Shown in pieces: positions 46,312-57,334 of a DNA stretch of 64,000 bases. Location: positions 526,003 to 590,002 of the forward strand of contig MNCI01023425.1 of NCBI GenBank assembly GCA_015680685.1, in the 5' to 3' direction. The position numbers and the translations under genes were made by a program. Source of the DNA: Gnetum montanum. Taxonomy: Eukaryota > Streptophyta > Gnetopsida > Gnetales > Gnetaceae. Each line of letters opens with the position of its first letter. Within the stretch, counting starts at the first letter, position 1. The notes beneath the pieces were generated by a model that saw only the letters and a list, made by a program, of their open reading frames with translations, was not told where the DNA came from and did no database searches.

Positions 46312-46904
46312 TTTTCACTTTACTGAATCCAAAGAAGTCGCCAACCTTCAGGCATGGGTGCATGTCTTTCCAGTGAAACCGCCTAGAACATCATTTGATT
46401 TTTGAGTGTCTTTTTGATTACTCTTACTTCCATTTCATTAGATCTACAAGGATCTTAGTACAACCACATTGCATGATAACTTCCACAGACATCACCAAAG
46501 AGAATCCGCAAGTTCCCTTGATGTCACACCCTAATCATTCCCTCTTGGTCCATCCTTCTTCATTCTAGGTACAATGAACATAAAATTAATTTTAAGTTTT
46601 AAGAATGTCAAGAATATCACTGTACCCTCAAATAGATCCTCTTATTTGTAGAATGAATGAGTGGGTGTAATGGGCTCACTGTCCACATAATTGATCGTCC
46701 GAGAATTAATAACATAGAACACACCTCAACCAACAATCCACATGAGTGTTTTATTCATAGATGAGATTACTTACAAAAAGATAAAATTACCAAAAAGACA
46801 AAAAGACAAACAAATAAAACAAGAAATTGAAAAATGAAAAATTGGAAAACAAAAAGTTGTAAAATTAAAAGAAAATGAAAAATGGTTATTAATCCTGCTT
46901 GTTA
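44943..46904. other. E3 spacer between gag and second ORF
   Basis: Non-coding. Holds a TATTTATA (45443-45450) followed by GCGATATCACGTACGG and GTGATATCACGG, like the LTR tail; a G-run (45404-45428); a T-run (46268-46308); and blocks shared with the E4 spacer (GTGGGTCCTCCCCAAAG, TTCAGGCATGG-TGCATGTCTTTCC). Confidence 0.75.
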
Positions 46905-48877
46905 GTAGAATGGGGGGTATCCAATTGGTTGAGGATGGCAAGGATTAATAAATGGAAGATGAGGATCCTTGCATGTTGGAAGTATTGGGGCCCGATCATA
47001 CTTACCCCATTAGTGTTCACACACTTGATTATAATGAGCATAGTGGGGCAATTTATACAATGTAGTTCCTGGATAATGAGTTGACCCACTATGATATTTG
47101 GGACCATTAGTTGGTATGCAAGGATTAGGTTGTCACTCTCCATTCCTATGTTCATTGGGCTGTATTGTTGATGGAGCATGAGTTGGTGACCTTGATGAAG
47201 TTACATGAGGCATTGGATTTGAAGATAAGGGTGCACGACAGTGTTGGACTTGTGTCAAGTTGGAGGATGCAATGGCCTTGGAATTGTGTTGTCCCATCTT
47301 ACAGTCGTGTTTAAAGAAGGGATGCTTTTGATGTTGAGGAGGCCTCTCACTGCTATAAGTAGTAGTAGCACAAGTAACATTCATGGGTTGTTGCTGTGAT
47401 GCAAGCATCTTAGGAACAGTTGGTGGTGATGTATAAGGAGGGAAAGGATGAGAATGTTGAAAGTTAAGAGGTGTATAAGGTGCACAAGGTGGTGGTTGTG
47501 TTGAAGGTATGGGCTAATAGTATTGAGGAGAATGGTATTGTGGTGAGATAAAGTGCATTGGCTCAGTTGGAGAAATAGGATGTTGAACAAGATAAGCGTT
47601 TGGGTTCGGTTGATATGAAGGGTGTCTCTAGTTTAGTGGTAGTCTCCCCCACAACTAGCATTGTTGCCACTGTGATCGTACACAGTATCTTTGTACAAAC
47701 TCTGGATGTAACATGTTTCCCCAACGCTCATGTAAATGTAACAATATTGGGCATTGGCCATTGGGGTGATCGTACAAGCATACGTTGCATTCATACGTAT
47801 GATTGGCAGTTGAGCTCTTATTTTCCTTATCCCTTCTTTCCGATTGTCTAATGTTTTGTCCTTCTTCTTGGATTTTCAAAGTTCTATCTCCAATAATGTT
47901 GATAAATTCTCCACACTTTTGATACGTTCATTCCAACATCTTATTGATCTTTGCCTCGGCTTCTTCTAATGTTTGTTGTGTTGGCAAAGATGATGTTTCC
48001 ACCTTGAGATTGGTTGATTTCTCCTTTTTATGATCATGGACCTTTGTTAAGTTGAGATTTTGGTCTCATTGATGTTTTCCAACACTCTCCCATCTAGTCA
48101 TTTCTCCTTCTTCTTTTGCTACCTACTTAATGAGCTCTTGGACTTGATGGGATTGTAGTTCATATAGTTGACTTTGGGCATACATTCCTAAGGTCTCTCT
48201 TGTTTCATTATGTAGCCCATCAATGATATGGTACATTAGCCTTTCCTCAGAAAACCCATGGCCTGGGTAGTTATTTAATAGTGCATAATATCTTTCTAAG
48301 GCCATGTCTAAAGGTTCATGTTGTGCTAGTTTCCATCCTTAGATTTGCTTCCTCAAGGCTAACACTCTTGCTAGGTTTGATATTTTTCATTAAAGACTTC
48401 TACCATTGTTGATCAACGCTGTATTGAATTTGGTTTCAATGATCTATACCATACTTTTGCTTGGCCAACGAGTGTCATAGGAAAGAGCTTAAGTTTTTGC
48501 CAACCGTTATCAATTTTGTTCCATGTACAGGCATTGTAGAAGGCTTGTAACTGTTGATGTGGATCTAAGTCATAGCCTCCTGAGAAATTAGGAAAGATTT
48601 TTAAATCAAGCCTGGGTAGTCGGCTCTCTTTACAATGCCTACGAGAGATTCGAACAACCTCTTGTATTTGCATTAGGCTTGTAGTGGCCAATAGGGGTTC
48701 ATCGTCATCGAGGAAGTTATGCTTTCATGTGTTGGGATGACATCACTTTTGTTCATGTTTATAAGAAATCCCTACTTTAGGTGGTGTACTCCAATCGTCA
48801 TCATCATATAGTTTGTTGGTTCTCCAATGAACTTCCTCACTATGTGTGGCATTGTTATAGTCTTGTAGGAGAGCCAT
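46905..48877 (-). pseudogene. E3 gag
   Basis: The start ATG at 48877 gives MALLQDYNNATHSEEVHWRT, homologous to the E4 start. Then LPRLDLKIFPNFSGGYDLDP, WQKLKLFPMTLVGQAKVWYR, MALERYYALLNNYPGHGFSE, HNETRETLGMYAQSQLYELQ, the retrotransposon Gag capsid pattern. A zinc knuckle CNVCLYDHPNGQC (CX2CX3HX4C) follows at about 47790-47830, then a long Pro/His/Ser-rich tail. About 650 codons, interrupted by several stops and frameshifts. Confidence 0.88.
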
Positions 48878-48997
48878 GGTTGTGAAGTTGTGTGTGAATT
48901 TATGTATGACTTTTAATAATTATTTTTTTCTAAAGATATATCGTTAAGTCCTTTACAGTGACCTTCTATGATATAACTAATCTAGATAACTAGCATC

Positions 48998-49016
48998 GTC
49001 CCCAGCAACGGTGCCA
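48998..49016 (-). other. E3 primer binding site, tRNA-Asp type
   Basis: The minus strand reads TGGCACCGTTGCTGGGGAC one base after the LTR end. This is the form used by Athila/Tat-lineage elements (TGGCGCCGTTGCCGGGGA), with a few changes. Confidence 0.88.
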
Positions 49017-49017
49017 A

Positions 49018-49905
49018 TGATAAGTGGCAAGGTACCCCTACACTCAACCATACAAATATGAGCATTACATGCATGATTCGGTCGAACTCCGCACACAAAC
49101 TAGTTGTGGCATCTAGATAGTTAGCCTTAGGTTGCAGTTCACTATCTTCCCACCTGGACTAGTATTATCTTTGTCACGTATGATTTAGTCTAGAGTGAAG
49201 TGTATGATGTGTAATATTATCTAAGCTAAGAGAGAAAGGATAAGAGAAAGTCTAACTAGCCTAAGTGCAATGAGCATCTATTCCTTGATCATCCGTACAC
49301 ATCTTGGACTTTGTGTATGACTGCCACTGGGATTGTCAAGCGCAGATCCTAGGTACGCTACTAGGTTACCAAGTAGTTGCACTTAAATGCTCGTAATCAA
49401 GTCAAACTCATTCCACATTTTAACATGAGTTGAAGGGTGAGAGAAATTAACTAGGAAAACAATAAATAACAATTAATTAAATGATTAATCTAAGTGAATG
49501 CTGCAATGATGAAGTAATCTTGATCTTTATTGCCGATCATGTGCGTGTTCAAGCACGTCACACTCAAATAAGGATGCCATACAATTACAATCAACACACT
49601 GTGGGCATACACCAGGAAATATTCTAACTCTAGAATGATAAAACTGCAAAAGTTTAGCTAAAGAACTAAGAACTAATGCTAGAACAAGGAGAGTTGCCTC
49701 TTATTTATAGAACTACGGCAGGTTGCGATATCGCGACTGGGCATACGCGATATTGCGTATGCGATATCACGACTGCAATATCACGTACGCGATATCATGG
49801 ATGTATCGCGTATGCGATATCATGACTGCAATATCACGTACGCGATATCATGGACATATCGCGTATGCAATATATCATGACTGCAATATCACGTACGCGA
49901 TATCA
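49018..49905 (-). repeat. E3 5' LTR
   Basis: Starts TGATAAGTGGC. The exact right edge is uncertain because the tandem CG-rich units run into the R2a remnant. It carries the TATA box (49702-49709) and the minisatellite. Confidence 0.82.
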
Positions 49906-49910
49906 TGGAC
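49723..49910. repeat. CG-rich minisatellite in the E3 5' LTR
   Basis: Three units of about 54 bp starting at 49771, 49824 and 49879, each with GACTGCAATATCACGTACGC followed by GATATCATGGA. Rich in CpG and in short dyads (GCGATATCGC, TACGTGATAT). It lies just downstream of the TATA box in U5/R terms... that is, upstream in minus orientation. Degenerate CG-poor relatives occur in the E4 LTRs (55193-55285, 60396-60470). Confidence 0.85.
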
Positions 49911-50469
49911 GTTACAATAGGTAATTCTCTCGCATTTCCTTCCTCTAGTTTTTCTTCCTCGAAACCCCTTTTAATAGTAGCTTCTTGGTAATTACAGCAA
50001 TCATATAAATTTAAAATTTAGTTACAAGCATCATGGAAATTAAAAGTTGCGGTGGTCAAGTGTAGAACATTAAGTAACTATCTTATGAATCTTTTTGTTT
50101 TGAGCTTCCTAAACGGTAACTATATTTTTGGACGAAAATCTTGATTCACTAATTTTAGTTTAAACCTTCTGCATCGATAAACATGAAACTAACTTCCACT
50201 AACAACATGCTTTCTCATTATTTGATTCACTGAACTAAGCCTGGAATTTTTTTCTCCATAACTGATTCGGTTAAAATCTGTAACCTTCCTTGGATTTCGG
50301 GAATTTTTTGGAAGCTTTATTGGCTTTCGAGAATTTTCTGAAGCTTTTATTTCACATTCTCTTTAATTAATAGATCTGTAACTCTCTTGATATTACCTGT
50401 GTTGCTTCTCCTGTAAAGAAACTGGGAAACATTGGTCAAATCTCATGCGACTTTCTTTCTATGCTGTCG

Positions 50470-51372
50470 TTGATCAGTGCTACCGACATCTTCATATCTG
50501 TCTGTTGGTTGGTAGATAAAGACACATGACATGGCAGCTATGTTCATCGGGCAAATCCTTGACATGCTGAACTGCTTCCTCCATCCCTAAATCGGGCCTC
50601 TCGTTGATCATACATGTCACTATTGACATAGCCTCCAGTGCACAACTCTCGCTGTATTTAACACTGAAACTCTGATGGACGTTGTCACCAAGCTGGGGCC
50701 CGTAGATGCGGTTGAGAATGCGAAGAGTTGCAGCGTGTGCTTTTTCGGACCTCGAAATTCTAGCAGGTAAGTTATCTTCTATGTTATGGCTGTTGGATTC
50801 GCACAGAAGCATCTCTGTGAAGGTGAAAAGGGACCAATTCGCAGAGCTCTAGCATGCATTTCTCAAATACTTCTGCTTGTTTGGTATTTGAGCTCCATTG
50901 AAATGCTTAGCTGCGGCTTTCCACTTGGCTTTTTTCCCAGATGATTCTACCACGCGTAGCCACATTGTGCACATATACAAGCGGGTGTTGGATGTTTGTT
51001 TATGTCTGCACCTGCAGAACATTTGATTGAAGCTTTCCATAACAAATTGTAAATAAATGTTGACCTTGTTTGGCAGAGCTGCATAACTATGCTTCCATGA
51101 ATCCTAGTCTCTAAAAGCTGTGGTTACAAGTCTAAGTTGAGGTAGTGTAAGACATGTGGATGTGGTGTTGTTGTAGAGGTCATCTAGAATGAACGGAGCT
51201 ATGGATGCCCAGGCCAGCGCAGTCACCTCTTATATTCTGGCTCAAACATGGCCATGGCCATGGCCAAGTAGCATTCCACATGTCTATCTCTGAATATCTT
51301 TAACTCTGCTTCGTAAGACTTCTCCCACCATCTCCATAATTATGGGAGTTCCTCGTTAATTCCAACATCTTT
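50470..51372 (-). pseudogene. Terpene synthase fragment (class I domain), E2 5' LTR
   Basis: Longest copy of the terpene synthase piece: NEELP-stop-LW, KSYEAELK-like, FRDRHVECYLAMAMAMFEPE (compare gymnosperm RDR and FEP-Y motifs), ILDDLYNNTTS (DDxxD changed to DDxxN), MCTMWLRVVESSGKKAKWKA, QIPNKQKYLRNAC, IGPFSPSQRCF and, in a later frame, SIVTCMINERPDLGMEEAVQ then HVKDL. A short deletion removes LAKLDFNVIQAL. About 300 codons of the alpha domain in sense with E2. The NSE/DTE motif region (ILNRIYGPQLGDN) is not functional. Confidence 0.88.
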
Positions 51373-51469
51373 TCCTCTAAGTACGTCCTTGTGCTGACGC
51401 ATGGCAGACTCACTGATCCTAAACCAAAGATCGTCATCACTGTCCGCTGCACTCCAGCTTCTCCTCATC

Positions 51470-52195
51470 TCGCCTGCCTGCCGTAGTGGTATTGGTATAA
51501 GGTATCAAATCCAGAACCTCCAGGAATGCCACATGCCTATCAATCAATCTCGTGCTCATTCACGAAATTGATCTAGCTGAAGCACTAGCACCTGCGGAGC
51601 CTACTCAAAGTTAATGAACTTCACGACTTTATCGACACTGTTACAGGAGCTGTAGCACCAACTATCCAGAGGATTATCTCCGAACTCATTCTGCAATCAC
51701 CTCTTTAAATGTTTCAAAGCCAGATCCTCCCCCAGCTACGACTGGTGCAAGAATAAGATGTAAAATATGCTACCCTTCACTATGTTGTGGCTGTCATGGC
51801 CACATTCCTGGTAGGGAGTGCTGGAGCGCATGGAGCAGGAGCCCTGGAATAGCTCGTTCACACGGTGTCCATTGCTGTTGTCCTCTTTCTCCAACTTGTC
51901 CAGCAGATGCAGGATGAACTTGTGTGGAGCCTGCTGTCTGTGGTTGCACAGCCTCGGGTTGGAATCTGAATCCTGGAACGATTTGTGCAGCATGTACTCC
52001 ATGTCCAGATCCTCGTGTAAAACCTTAGAATCACTATTATACGTCTCGTCCATTTGCAGAAACAGGTCTGCCAGTGCTTGTGTCACTGGTGCCTTCGGTC
52101 CAGATATCGGGCAATCAAAGATCCAGTTGCAGAATGGACTTGGCAAAACAGGAATTGCCCATGTTGTGAAGTCCTGCTACCAGCCTGGTTTGGCT
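51470..52195 (-). pseudogene. Ubiquitin-specific protease fragment, E2 5' LTR
   Basis: Reads LVAGLHNMGNSCFAKSILQ (Cys box with Cys kept), TQALADLFLQMDE, HKSFQDSD, HRQQAPHKFILHLLDKLEKE, VNELFQGSCSMRSS, YQECGHDSHNIVKGSIF, GEDLALKHLKR, CYSSCNSVDKVVKF, APQVLVLQLDQF and RHVAFLEVLDLIPYT. This covers the USP domain from Cys box to the LD-L-PY block; the catalytic His box is missing. No introns in about 720 bp. The first zinc Cys of CxxC is Tyr here and Cys in the left copy. Confidence 0.9.
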
Positions 52196-52213
52196 TTTGG
52201 AATTAGAGGTTGT

Positions 52214-52709
52214 TGTAACATCCCATCCTTTTTTAAGGATGGAATTGTATTGTAATAATGTAATTAACCTTTTAAAGAAGGGTGCTTCATTATGAAAACT
52301 TACAATTATTTATGTACCCCTTGAGAATGGATTTGACCTATGCTATTTAAGGCCAGGTTTAGAGGTTGTGTCAGCATGGAGTTGTAGAGCCTACAACAGC
52401 AAGTGATGGGAGCCGGGTGAAGGTGAAGTAGGACAAGAATTAACTGATCACCTTTTGGGTTAAATAGCCTAACTATGGTGGTAGTTTTGGATTGCCTCAA
52501 AGGATCAAGTGACATTTGAAGATAACTCATAGGGCATTGCACTATACCACTCTCACTAATAAAATTTTCCTCTATTTTTCCTTGTTAAATTCAGTGCACC
52601 CGTAGTTTATCAAGTTATTCCATGGTACTTCCATTATAATGCTCACAAATGTGATGAATTAAGCAAGGGACAATCATGTTTTTATGACATCTTGGAATGG
52701 GATATCACT
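52214..52709 (+). repeat. R2b: solo LTR, inverted relative to R2a
   Basis: Starts TGTAACATCCCATCC and ends GGAATGGGATATCACT. Interrupts the E2 LTR between the MsrA and USP fragments; flanks GTTGT (52209-52213) and ATGAT (52710-52714) rejoin to match 34690 in the left LTR, but are a poor target duplication. Most of it matches R2a reversed. Confidence 0.75.
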
Positions 52710-52759
52710 ATGATGGTGGTTTTCTAACATGTATTCTACATGTCTTCCAAGGATTTATC

Positions 52760-52900
52760 TTTATATTTATTAGGTAGTCACTCCCTGCATCCTCTAAAAT
52801 ATTAATTTGATGTCCTAAAAGCATCCTACTGCAAATTAGGCAAACTCACTCCCCTCTACCAAGACATTGATATATAGGGTATCTTGTCCAAAAATAATAA
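52760..52900 (-). pseudogene. Peptide methionine sulfoxide reductase A fragment, E2 5' LTR
   Basis: Reads EGSEFA-stop-FAVGCF-stop-DI, LIF-stop-RMQGVTT. Same fragment as 34735-34862; both Trp codons of GCFW and FWRM are TAG here. The Gln-to-stop change is shared by both LTRs, so it predates the E2 insertion or hit the same site twice. Confidence 0.78.
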
Positions 52901-53548
52901 TAATCATCATCATGCCCATGGCCAACATCTAGGGAGATGAGAGAGGAGACAAATTTGCTTTGAAGAATATTAGGACCTACTACAATGATAGGCCTACTAA
53001 TGTACTCTAGAGCCATGATATCCATGCTATTTTTGGGTCATCTTAGAGAGCGTAAATTGGTGGGTAGATCTCTAGTAATAAAATTTCCCAACATTGTCAA
53101 TCTTAGGCTTGCAACAAGTATAAGCATAGCCTTGAAAATTTATTTTATGTCCCAGTGTTGCCAATACAACATATTCACCACTTTCTTTAACAAGACATTA
53201 GACAACAAAATATTCAATTTTTCATCCATCCCACTTTTATGTGCTTGGAAATGATTCTTCGTAAATATTTTTTAATTCCATGTTATGCTTTTGTAGAAAT
53301 TGATATTTCTTGAGCAATGTAAGCTTGGAACTCTTGCTTTGGAAAGCATTTCCCAAGAATTTTACTAGTTTTTAAGGTTGTATTTACATGATTTTTGAGA
53401 GTAGTTTTTAAGGTTGTATTTACATGATTTTTGAGAGGATTGCATAGGATGCACTGAGCTCAAAATATCATTTATAGTATCTAGAGATATTCTTCAATGT
53501 CATAATCATATAAAACCTTATCCATAAAATGGGTGGAATGTGCCAATA

Positions 53549-54580
53549 GTTCCCCAAAGAGGTTTCAAGTTCAATTCTAAGTAGAGAATAAATATTTAAT
53601 CTTAAGTAATAAAATAAGCCATAACAATTCTATGATATATATGGTAGGCCTAACAATGTTTATTCTATTTGGCCAATATTCAAAATTAAAGACATACTTA
53701 GTTTTCATTATAGTTACTTGGCTAGAATAGCATGGAATTATTATGAAGTTGAAAGATGACGTAATTAGTTAAGGCCTGATTATCCTAATTCATGATTTTG
53801 GAGAAAATACGTTTGACCAGTGTTCACATTTAGGTGTTGAAAAGTGAGCATAGATATTGGTGAGAATGAAGAGCGAAGTAGGATAAGACTACATCCCATT
53901 TTTGAAATGGAAGAAATCCATTTTATCCTAATTCAAAAGGGGGTCAGATGTATGAGCAAGAAATCCATGATTTTTTTGCTCAAAAATTGAAGTGGGGAGA
54001 ATGGCTATTACCTTTTCAAATGAGGAAAAATGCTATTTTTCCCATTTCATAGAAAATAAGAAGCATGAAATTAGATTAACTCTAAGATGTCATTTTCCAA
54101 GGCCTAGGCTACCCAAGTTCATATTTTAGGAAAGCTATAATTTTTCTATTTAGGTTTATAAAATAAATATGAGCCATTTGATGTTTGATGAGTGCATTAA
54201 AATCAAAGTAGAGTAATAGAGTTTTGCCCAAGCTTTCGAATTGGGGAAAAGCTAATTTCTCCCAGTTTATGTTATGAAGAAAATTAAAAATTTATTAGAA
54301 TACATTTGTCCTAATTCACTAATTTGCCAAAGTTAATTTCATCTAGGTCAAATAAATGAAGACTCATGGTCAATAATAATTAGTACAAGTTAAATTTGGC
54401 TGAAAGATGTGTTCTAGCTTTAGCATTAGCATGTGACTTTTCTATCATGATAACCAAAATGGAGAAAGTAGCCAATAAAATAGTATGCAAAATGCAAGAG
54501 AACCAACTTTTGCTATTTTAGTGGTCATAGAAAGGGAATAGTCAAATATAGAATGGCCAAATAGATTTTTCTTCATTATA
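53549..54580. other. Unassigned repeat-like sequence left of E4
   Basis: AT-rich, no readable protein. 53860-54300 has loosely repeated segments with AAATGG and ATTTTCCCATTT. It continues after E4 at 60495, so it was one block before E4 arrived. It may be the 3' untranslated/LTR region of E7, which lies to the right in the same orientation; this is not shown. Confidence 0.5.
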
Positions 54581-54585
54581 CATGT

Positions 54586-55304
54586 TGATGAGTGGCAAGG
54601 TACCCCTACACTTAACTATACTAATACAAGTGTTCACACACGATCTAGTCGAACTCCGTAGATGGGCTAGTTATGGTATCTAGATAGTTGCTCATTGATT
54701 CCAGTTCGTTGTCTTCCTACTTTGACTAGTATTTATGTTGTCACATATGGTTTAGTCTAGAGTGAGGTGTATGATGTGGTTCTAAACTAGTGCTACCTCG
54801 TGTACCACTCCTAGATATGCTACTAGGTTACCAAGTAGTCACACTTAAATGCTCATGGTTAAGTCATACTCATTCCTCGATTAATAACAGGGATAGAAAA
54901 TTAGGGTGAGAGATATTAATTACAAAAGAAATAAATAATAATTAAATAACTAAAACTAAGTGAATGTTGTAATGATGAAGTAATCTCAATCTTTATTGTT
55001 GGCCATGTGCATGTCCAAGTACATCACACTCGAATAAAGATGTCATACAATTACAATCATCACACTACGGGCATGCACTGGGAGAAAGGGTTGAGAAGGA
55101 CTAACAAATGATTGAAAAACTAACTGATTAAGAACTAATTCCTAACTAACTTTCCCGTGTGCCCACATGTGTATTTATAGGTCCACATAGGAGTCATGAT
55201 ATTGTGTATCCAATATTGTCATTTAGGTCATGATATCGCAGACCTAATATCATGGATCCAATATTGCGGGTCTAATATTAGAGCTTGACAAATCATGTTC
55301 ATCA
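54586..55304 (-). repeat. E4 3' LTR
   Basis: 719 bp, TGATGA/TCATCA termini. TATA box at 55172-55179. Lacks about 90 bp (about 59825-59915 region) present in the right LTR. Confidence 0.93.
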
Positions 55305-55316
55305 TACCCCCACAAC
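55305..55316 (-). other. E4 polypurine tract
   Basis: The minus strand reads GTTGTGGGGGTA just before the LTR start TGATGAACATG. Confidence 0.8.
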
Positions 55317-55479
55317 TAAATGAAAACTCATCCTTGAGTTAAAAAAAATGAGAACAAGCCCAATTAATTACATAGTGGATAGGTATGGGATTATTGATTG
55401 ACTAGGAATTTATTCATGCCACAGTGGAGAGTTGAATACAACGAAATTGGGACATAGACACAAAATTACAAAATTTATT

Positions 55480-55921
55480 AGAACTCATGTGGTTCTTAGT
55501 GGCGGTGGCTCCTCCATGGGTCTCTTCCCCTTGTCTTGTTCTCTAGGATTTGAGATTGATTCTGTTGAAGAAGCACCTAATGTTTCTCCTCTTCTATTTG
55601 AGGATTATGAGCCATCCATGCTAATTTTCCAATGTTTGATGGAGTCAACACTTTCCATGGACACGGTAACTATGGAAACACTTGATTGACCTTGACATGC
55701 CATGTTGCAAATAGTTGTTGTTCCTCTTTATAGGCTCAGGCTTTGACCTCTCCACCTTTTTCTTGGCTAGATTGTGCAGTGACAAGAGTTCTCTAATGGA
55801 TGCTGAATGATTATGCCTCTTGCTCTGCATGTTCTACATGAGGTCCTTGGTTTCTGCCTCCCCTTGGGCATTTAGTTGCACCTTGAGAAGGTCCTCCTTG
55901 TTGTCCTCTTTTAGGGGCCAT
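55480..55921 (-). pseudogene. E4 second ORF, internally deleted
   Basis: Begins MAPKRGQQGGPSQGA at 55921 like E3 (MAPKRGN) and ends with YKEEQQLFATWHVKVNQVF, LPCPWKVLTPSNIGKLAWMA, matching the E3 C-terminus (LPCPWEVPTPSNVGTLAWMA). The 2 kb in between, including the whole coiled-coil region, is gone. A stop lies in the middle. Confidence 0.8.
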
Positions 55922-57334
55922 CTATAATCACAGAAAGATCAATTGTTAGTAAGGTTATTGAAAGAAGTTCAATTATTTCATACCTTACTTATTGCCTTTA
56001 GTAATTGTTGAATTCTTTACTTAGTGTGATTTTGAAGTTAGAAATGTTTTCAAGGAAGTTGCCCTAAAATTTTATGTCAAACCTGGTTTGTTTAGGTGAC
56101 ACATCAAAGAAGATGTAATGGTTTTGAGGAAAGTTTGATAAAATGATGGCAAAGGAAAGAATAGATTTGACAATAAAGTACTCAGAGGGTATAAAATGAT
56201 GTGGTGGTGTGCAACAAGTACAAATTACAAAAGTCACGCAAGTGGGTCCTCCCCAAAGCAGGTTCCAACCTATAATGCCTTTGCGTAATGACACCTAAAA
56301 ATATCCATAGGCACTAGAAGGGTTAAATATAATCTATACCGATGCAAAAAAACACACACATGTTAGATACCACCACGATGAGGTATAAATTCTATGCCAC
56401 ACAAGACACAAGTCAAAAATTCTTGGACAATGAGATGAGGTGAATTGTAGAAGGGATTGCAAAGATTGGGACATGAGGTAACTGACCTGGGGCACAATGA
56501 ATATCAAGTGAAGGATGTGATTAATGTGTCACTAGCCCGTTGCTCCAAAATCAAAACCAAGTTCATTCCTTTGATCAGTGACATGGCATTATTTCATCCC
56601 ATGGTGAACAACCATAAGAGTACCATGACAATAAGGCATACGATCACTTGATGTTTTCTTCAAGGGAGAAGTGATTTGGAATTGCTTTGTAGCACTTTTA
56701 TCTTGATCTTTCTTTCTTTTTCTTTAAATGCTTAATCCAAAGAAGCCACCTACCTTCAGGCATGGATGCATGTCTTTCCAATGGCACCCCCTAGAAGATC
56801 ATTGATTTTGTTTTGTTTTTTTGATGAGTGCCTTTATTGCTCTTCCTTCCATTCTTTGTTAGATCTTCAAGGATCTTAGTACAACCAAGCTACATGATAG
56901 CACCTATAGATGTTACCAAAGAGAATCCACAAGTTCCCTTGATGTCACACCTTGGCCATTCCCACTTAGTTCATCAATTTTCACTCTAGGCATAATGAGC
57001 ACAATATTACTTTTAAGTTTTTGTGATGACAAAAATATCATCGTACCTAGAGTAGAGCCTCTTATTAATATAATGGGTGGGTGGATGTGATGGGCTCATT
57101 GTCCAAGTAATTAGTCACTTAAGATTTGATAGCATAGAACAACACCTCAACCAACGAGTCACATGAATGTTTTATTCATAGATGAGATTACTCATAAAAA
57201 GATAAAAAGACAAAACAATAAATAAAAAGATAAAAAATGAATAAAAAGATAAAACAACAAAGGGTTGGATGAAAAACTGGATAACAAAAAATTGTAAAAT
57301 TAAAGAAAACAAAAAACATTTATTAATTCTATTT
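55922..57334. other. E4 spacer between gag and second ORF
   Basis: Non-coding. Shares the GTGGGTCCTCCCCAAAG and TTCAGGCATGGATGCATG blocks with E3 but lacks the E3 TATA plus CGATATCACG segment. 57185-57310 is A-rich (ATAAAAAGATAAAA repeats). Confidence 0.7.

Larger units (their letters stand above)
41370..49905 (-). mobile_element. E3: non-autonomous gypsy-type element with gag and a second ORF, no pol
   Basis: The left LTR starts TGATGAGTGGC at 41370, and the right one starts TGATAAGTGGC at 49018. The primer site at 48998-49016 and gag (48877 leftward) set the minus orientation. Between gag and the left LTR lies one long broken ORF and no RT, RNase H or integrase. Inserted in R2a. E4 is its sibling. 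Dependent on pol supplied by another element, presumably a tRNA-Asp-primed Athila/Tat relative. Confidence 0.87.
27727..53548 (-). mobile_element. E2: minus-strand Tat-type gypsy element, heavily nested
   Basis: It has the same domain order as E1. The 3' LTR is 27727-35502 (interrupted by E8), the accessory ORF and pol are 35760-40300, and the gag end is lost. The 5' LTR runs 49917-53548 (interrupted by R2b). R2a and E3 lie in the gap. The LTR arms align to each other throughout (28545-29311 with 49920-50740, 33545-35500 with 50735-53548 apart from R2b and a ~370-bp gap). No matching target duplication is seen (AACGT left, GTTCC right). Confidence 0.85.
49917..53548 (-). repeat. E2 5' LTR (first ~820 bp missing), split by R2b
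   Basis: Matches the left E2 LTR from TAATTCTC (28547) on, through all three gene fragments to AATGTGCCAATA at 53548. Contains about 370 bp of extra USP sequence that the left LTR lacks. Confidence 0.85.

Noticed and set aside
49723-49910. CRISPR-like or centromeric satellite
   Set aside because: Only three units, confined to one LTR; a local minisatellite fits better.
51818-52255. 145-codon plus-strand ORF, Cys/Ser-rich
   Set aside because: Antisense shadow of the USP fragment.
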